A DNA stretch of 64,000 bases. Origin: Medicago truncatula (Eukaryota; Streptophyta; Magnoliopsida; Fabales; Fabaceae). Made by a program: the position numbers and the translations under genes. Each line of letters starts with the position of its first letter. The first letter of the stretch is position 1. Positions 62,215 to 64,000 of the stretch are shown piece by piece. The DNA is taken from positions 7,339,501 through 7,403,500 of the forward strand of contig NC_053042.1 of assembly GCF_003473485.1 (NCBI RefSeq). The letters are read 5' to 3'. Under the pieces are notes generated by a model. It was not told where the DNA came from. It saw nothing but the letters and a program-made list of their open reading frames with translations, and ran no database searches.

Positions 62215-62400
62215 GAGAGATCGAGAAGAATTACTTGGTTGGGTTCGTTGACAAGCGGCAAGGGATGGATTTACTATTTCTATAGATAAATCTAGTTTAA
62301 TAAGACCATACTTGACGATGCAATGTGAAAGGAGTGGTGAATACAAGCCACCTAAGACGAGTAAGAAACCAAAGCTTGAAGGCACGAACTCAAGGTCAAT
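62215..62400 (+). pseudogene. Mutator-like transposase N-terminal (FAR1-type DNA-binding) relic
   Basis: Plus strand reads DREELLGWVR, a stop, QAARDGFTISIDKSSLIRPY, then LTMQCERSGEYKPPKTSKK and PKLEGTNSRS. Compare the family block SREELLxWVRxxA...GFxxxIxRSS...xxCERSGxY...KKxxLEGTxSRKCxCPF. The stop (TGA) is one C-to-T change from the usual Arg codon CGA. The sequence is lost after the NSRS position. Upstream, 62,009-62,205 is an unrecognised open stretch. Orientation is opposite to the OTU-fused relic at 50-54 kb. Confidence 0.7.
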
Positions 62401-62409
62401 TTAGTAAAA

Positions 62410-63333
62410 TTATTATTCTCTCATTCATTTCTATATATTTAGGGAGAGTTTGCCGTCTATATAAAGCTCGAAAGATTAGTCTCTGTAGTTGCACGTACGT
62501 ATGATACCCAATTTACGCTAAAAAAATATGATTTTTTTTGAGACTGAGGAAGTACCATTTTTTTTTTAAATTGCTGATAACAAATGGAGAGGGTAAAGGG
62601 AGTATATAAATAGCATACACTTATAGTTGCCAATGTTTTTTGTATGTTGATTTGATTAGCCATAGGTTTCGCAAGACAAAAACATGATGCCAGCTATCTA
62701 CGTCTTAATGTAGGAAGAAAACAAGAGTCAACATTTAATGGATAAATGAGGTACACCAAACAACGTCAATTATGTTTCTTCTTATTAGAAATAATAATTT
62801 GTTTGTTACTTTTTTGGTTGAGATGCTTAACACTAAAAGACATTAACAAATATAGAATGATGCTATATATTTGCATATGTATATGTGTCTGCCAACATAA
62901 ATATTTTCAATAGTAACCACTCCTAGCTAACATTTTTGTCAAAATAAAAGATAAGTGTTTTCAGTGATGCTCTTGTTAAGAGACAGCTCAAGTGACCTCA
63001 TGTGAGTCCCATGTGTAAAAAAACATTTATGTTTTCTCAACGTTAATAGTTAATTTAAATTCAATCACTTTAACCCAATAACTAAGAGAAAAATAAAATA
63101 CTATATGTATTCTACTGATAAGTTTACATCATCACATTTTATCTTAATAGAGCTTGTAGAATCTTCTTATCTCAATAGTGATCTTTTTTTTTTTTTGAGC
63201 AACATCTCAATAGTAATCTTTGTTACTACAAACTCTATATTATTAGGCAAAACATCTTTAATTAGAAATGCTCTAACTAACTAATCATTAATTTATTTTC
63301 ACCCATTCAATTTTAGTTGTAATTTAAAGTTAC
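62410..63333. other. spacer without a recognised gene
   Basis: AT-rich, stops in all frames, no bounded repeat identified. Confidence 0.45.
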
Positions 63334-63470
63334 GAAAATTGCTTTTCTGATTTCAAATACTTCCTAATAACACATGGAAGGTACGTAAATACCCCCAACA
63401 GTATTCATTAAAGAATTTAATAATTTTCATGTGTTATTGGAAAATATCTGAAGTCAGAAAAACAATTTTC
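63334..63470. repeat. 137-bp inverted repeat (hairpin-forming)
   Basis: Left arm 63334-63375 (GAAAATTGCTTTTCTGATTT...) pairs with right arm 63428-63470 (...GTCAGAAAAACAATTTTC) over about 42 bp with few mismatches. Both inner ends carry CACATG/CATGTG. Probably a small foldback MITE. Confidence 0.75.
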
Positions 63471-63674
63471 TAAAAGTTATTTACAAATATTCTAATGCCC
63501 CTAATGGCTAATAGTGCTCATAAAAGTCACCTTGTAGTGGCCGAAATCCGTAACGTTGTTGGGCTGCTAGAAAGCTAATTGAATGTGTATCTGGTCTTGA
63601 GTAAATAGAAGTTCTGAGATTAGATGTTGTTGGCAATAACCGCTGCTACAGTTGGAGTTGCTAGTACTTTAGTT

Positions 63675-63985
63675 GCATTTGTTTGAACTTAAAAAAAAAA
63701 TAAAGTTTTTTAAAAAAATTTAAAGCTAAATCTGTTTGTTTATTATTATAAAAATAATTTTTTTTTAAGATTTGAAGCTCTTACACTTGAGTTTTTTATG
63801 TTTAAAAAAAAATAGATTTTGAAAAAGCTATTTGAAATAGCTTTTCATTTTGAGACTAAAAATAAAATTTTTTAACAAAATGGATTTTTTCAAAAATCTA
63901 AAACAAACACTACAAAAATAAAAAAAAAGTGATTTTTTTAAACCAAAAAATTATTTTTTTTCAAAAAAATCCTAAACAAACGGGC
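63675..63985. mobile_element. AT-rich MITE-like element with GTTTG ends
   Basis: Left end near GCATTTGTTTGAACTT, right end near CCTAAACAAACGGGCC (inverted GTTTGTTTAGG). A central palindrome GAAAAAGCTATTTGAAATAGC sits between A- and T-runs. Edges approximate; element may continue past the window. Confidence 0.45.
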
Positions 63986-64000
63986 CCGTTGAGATCCCAA

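Overview
The window is plant nuclear DNA: AT-rich, intron-bearing genes separated by long transposon-filled spacers. Gene content and repeat types (tRNA-derived SINEs, Tekay-like and SIRE-like LTRs, BEL1-like and FAR1-like genes) suggest a legume, probably a Medicago/Trifolium-type genome. That placement is inference from recognised families, not from a database search.

Layout. 0.3-6.5 kb (-): complete 13-exon HflX-type GTPase with two MITE-like insertions in its introns. 6.5-10.4 kb: spacer with a SINE, a short tandem repeat and a possible aspartic-protease exon relic. 10.4-11.5 kb (-): four-exon cytosolic ribosomal protein uS3 gene with a telo box and site II elements upstream. 12.9-16.0 kb: FAR1/FHY3-like pseudogene between two nearly identical 210-bp direct repeats. 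16.5-16.7 kb: lectin-receptor-kinase relic. 17.7-19.5 kb: SINE, MITE and a long inverted-repeat element. 19.7-27.1 kb: two tandem intronless PNGase A-like genes, each followed by a CYP86-like P450 relic, so one block was duplicated. 28.9-29.9 kb: Mutator-type TIR element. 32.2-34.8 kb (-): four-exon BEL1-like homeodomain gene with a CT-rich leader and a MITE 11 bp beyond its stop. 36-41.9 kb: two more Mutator-type TIR elements, a TRIM, a SINE, a SIRE-like solo LTR and a 176-bp tandem repeat. 45.9-49 kb (-): decayed DEAD-box helicase (DDX47/RH10 type). 49.7-53.9 kb: Stowaway MITE, then a relic of a Mutator-like transposase fused to an OTU cysteine-protease domain, split by a 2.4-kb solo LTR. 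55.2-60.0 kb: complete Ty1/copia element with identical 180-bp LTRs, sitting in a LINE relic. 60.8-64 kb: MITEs and the N-terminal relic of another Mutator-like transposase.

Only five ordinary genes look intact: HflX, uS3, two PNGase A-like genes and the BEL1-like gene. They serve unrelated functions and form no operon-like unit. The rest is transposon history. The most informative parts are the transposase-OTU fusion and its clean interruption by an LTR, the PNGase A duplication whose first copy has a transposon-filled upstream region, and several Mutator-type non-autonomous elements with exact 9-bp target duplications.
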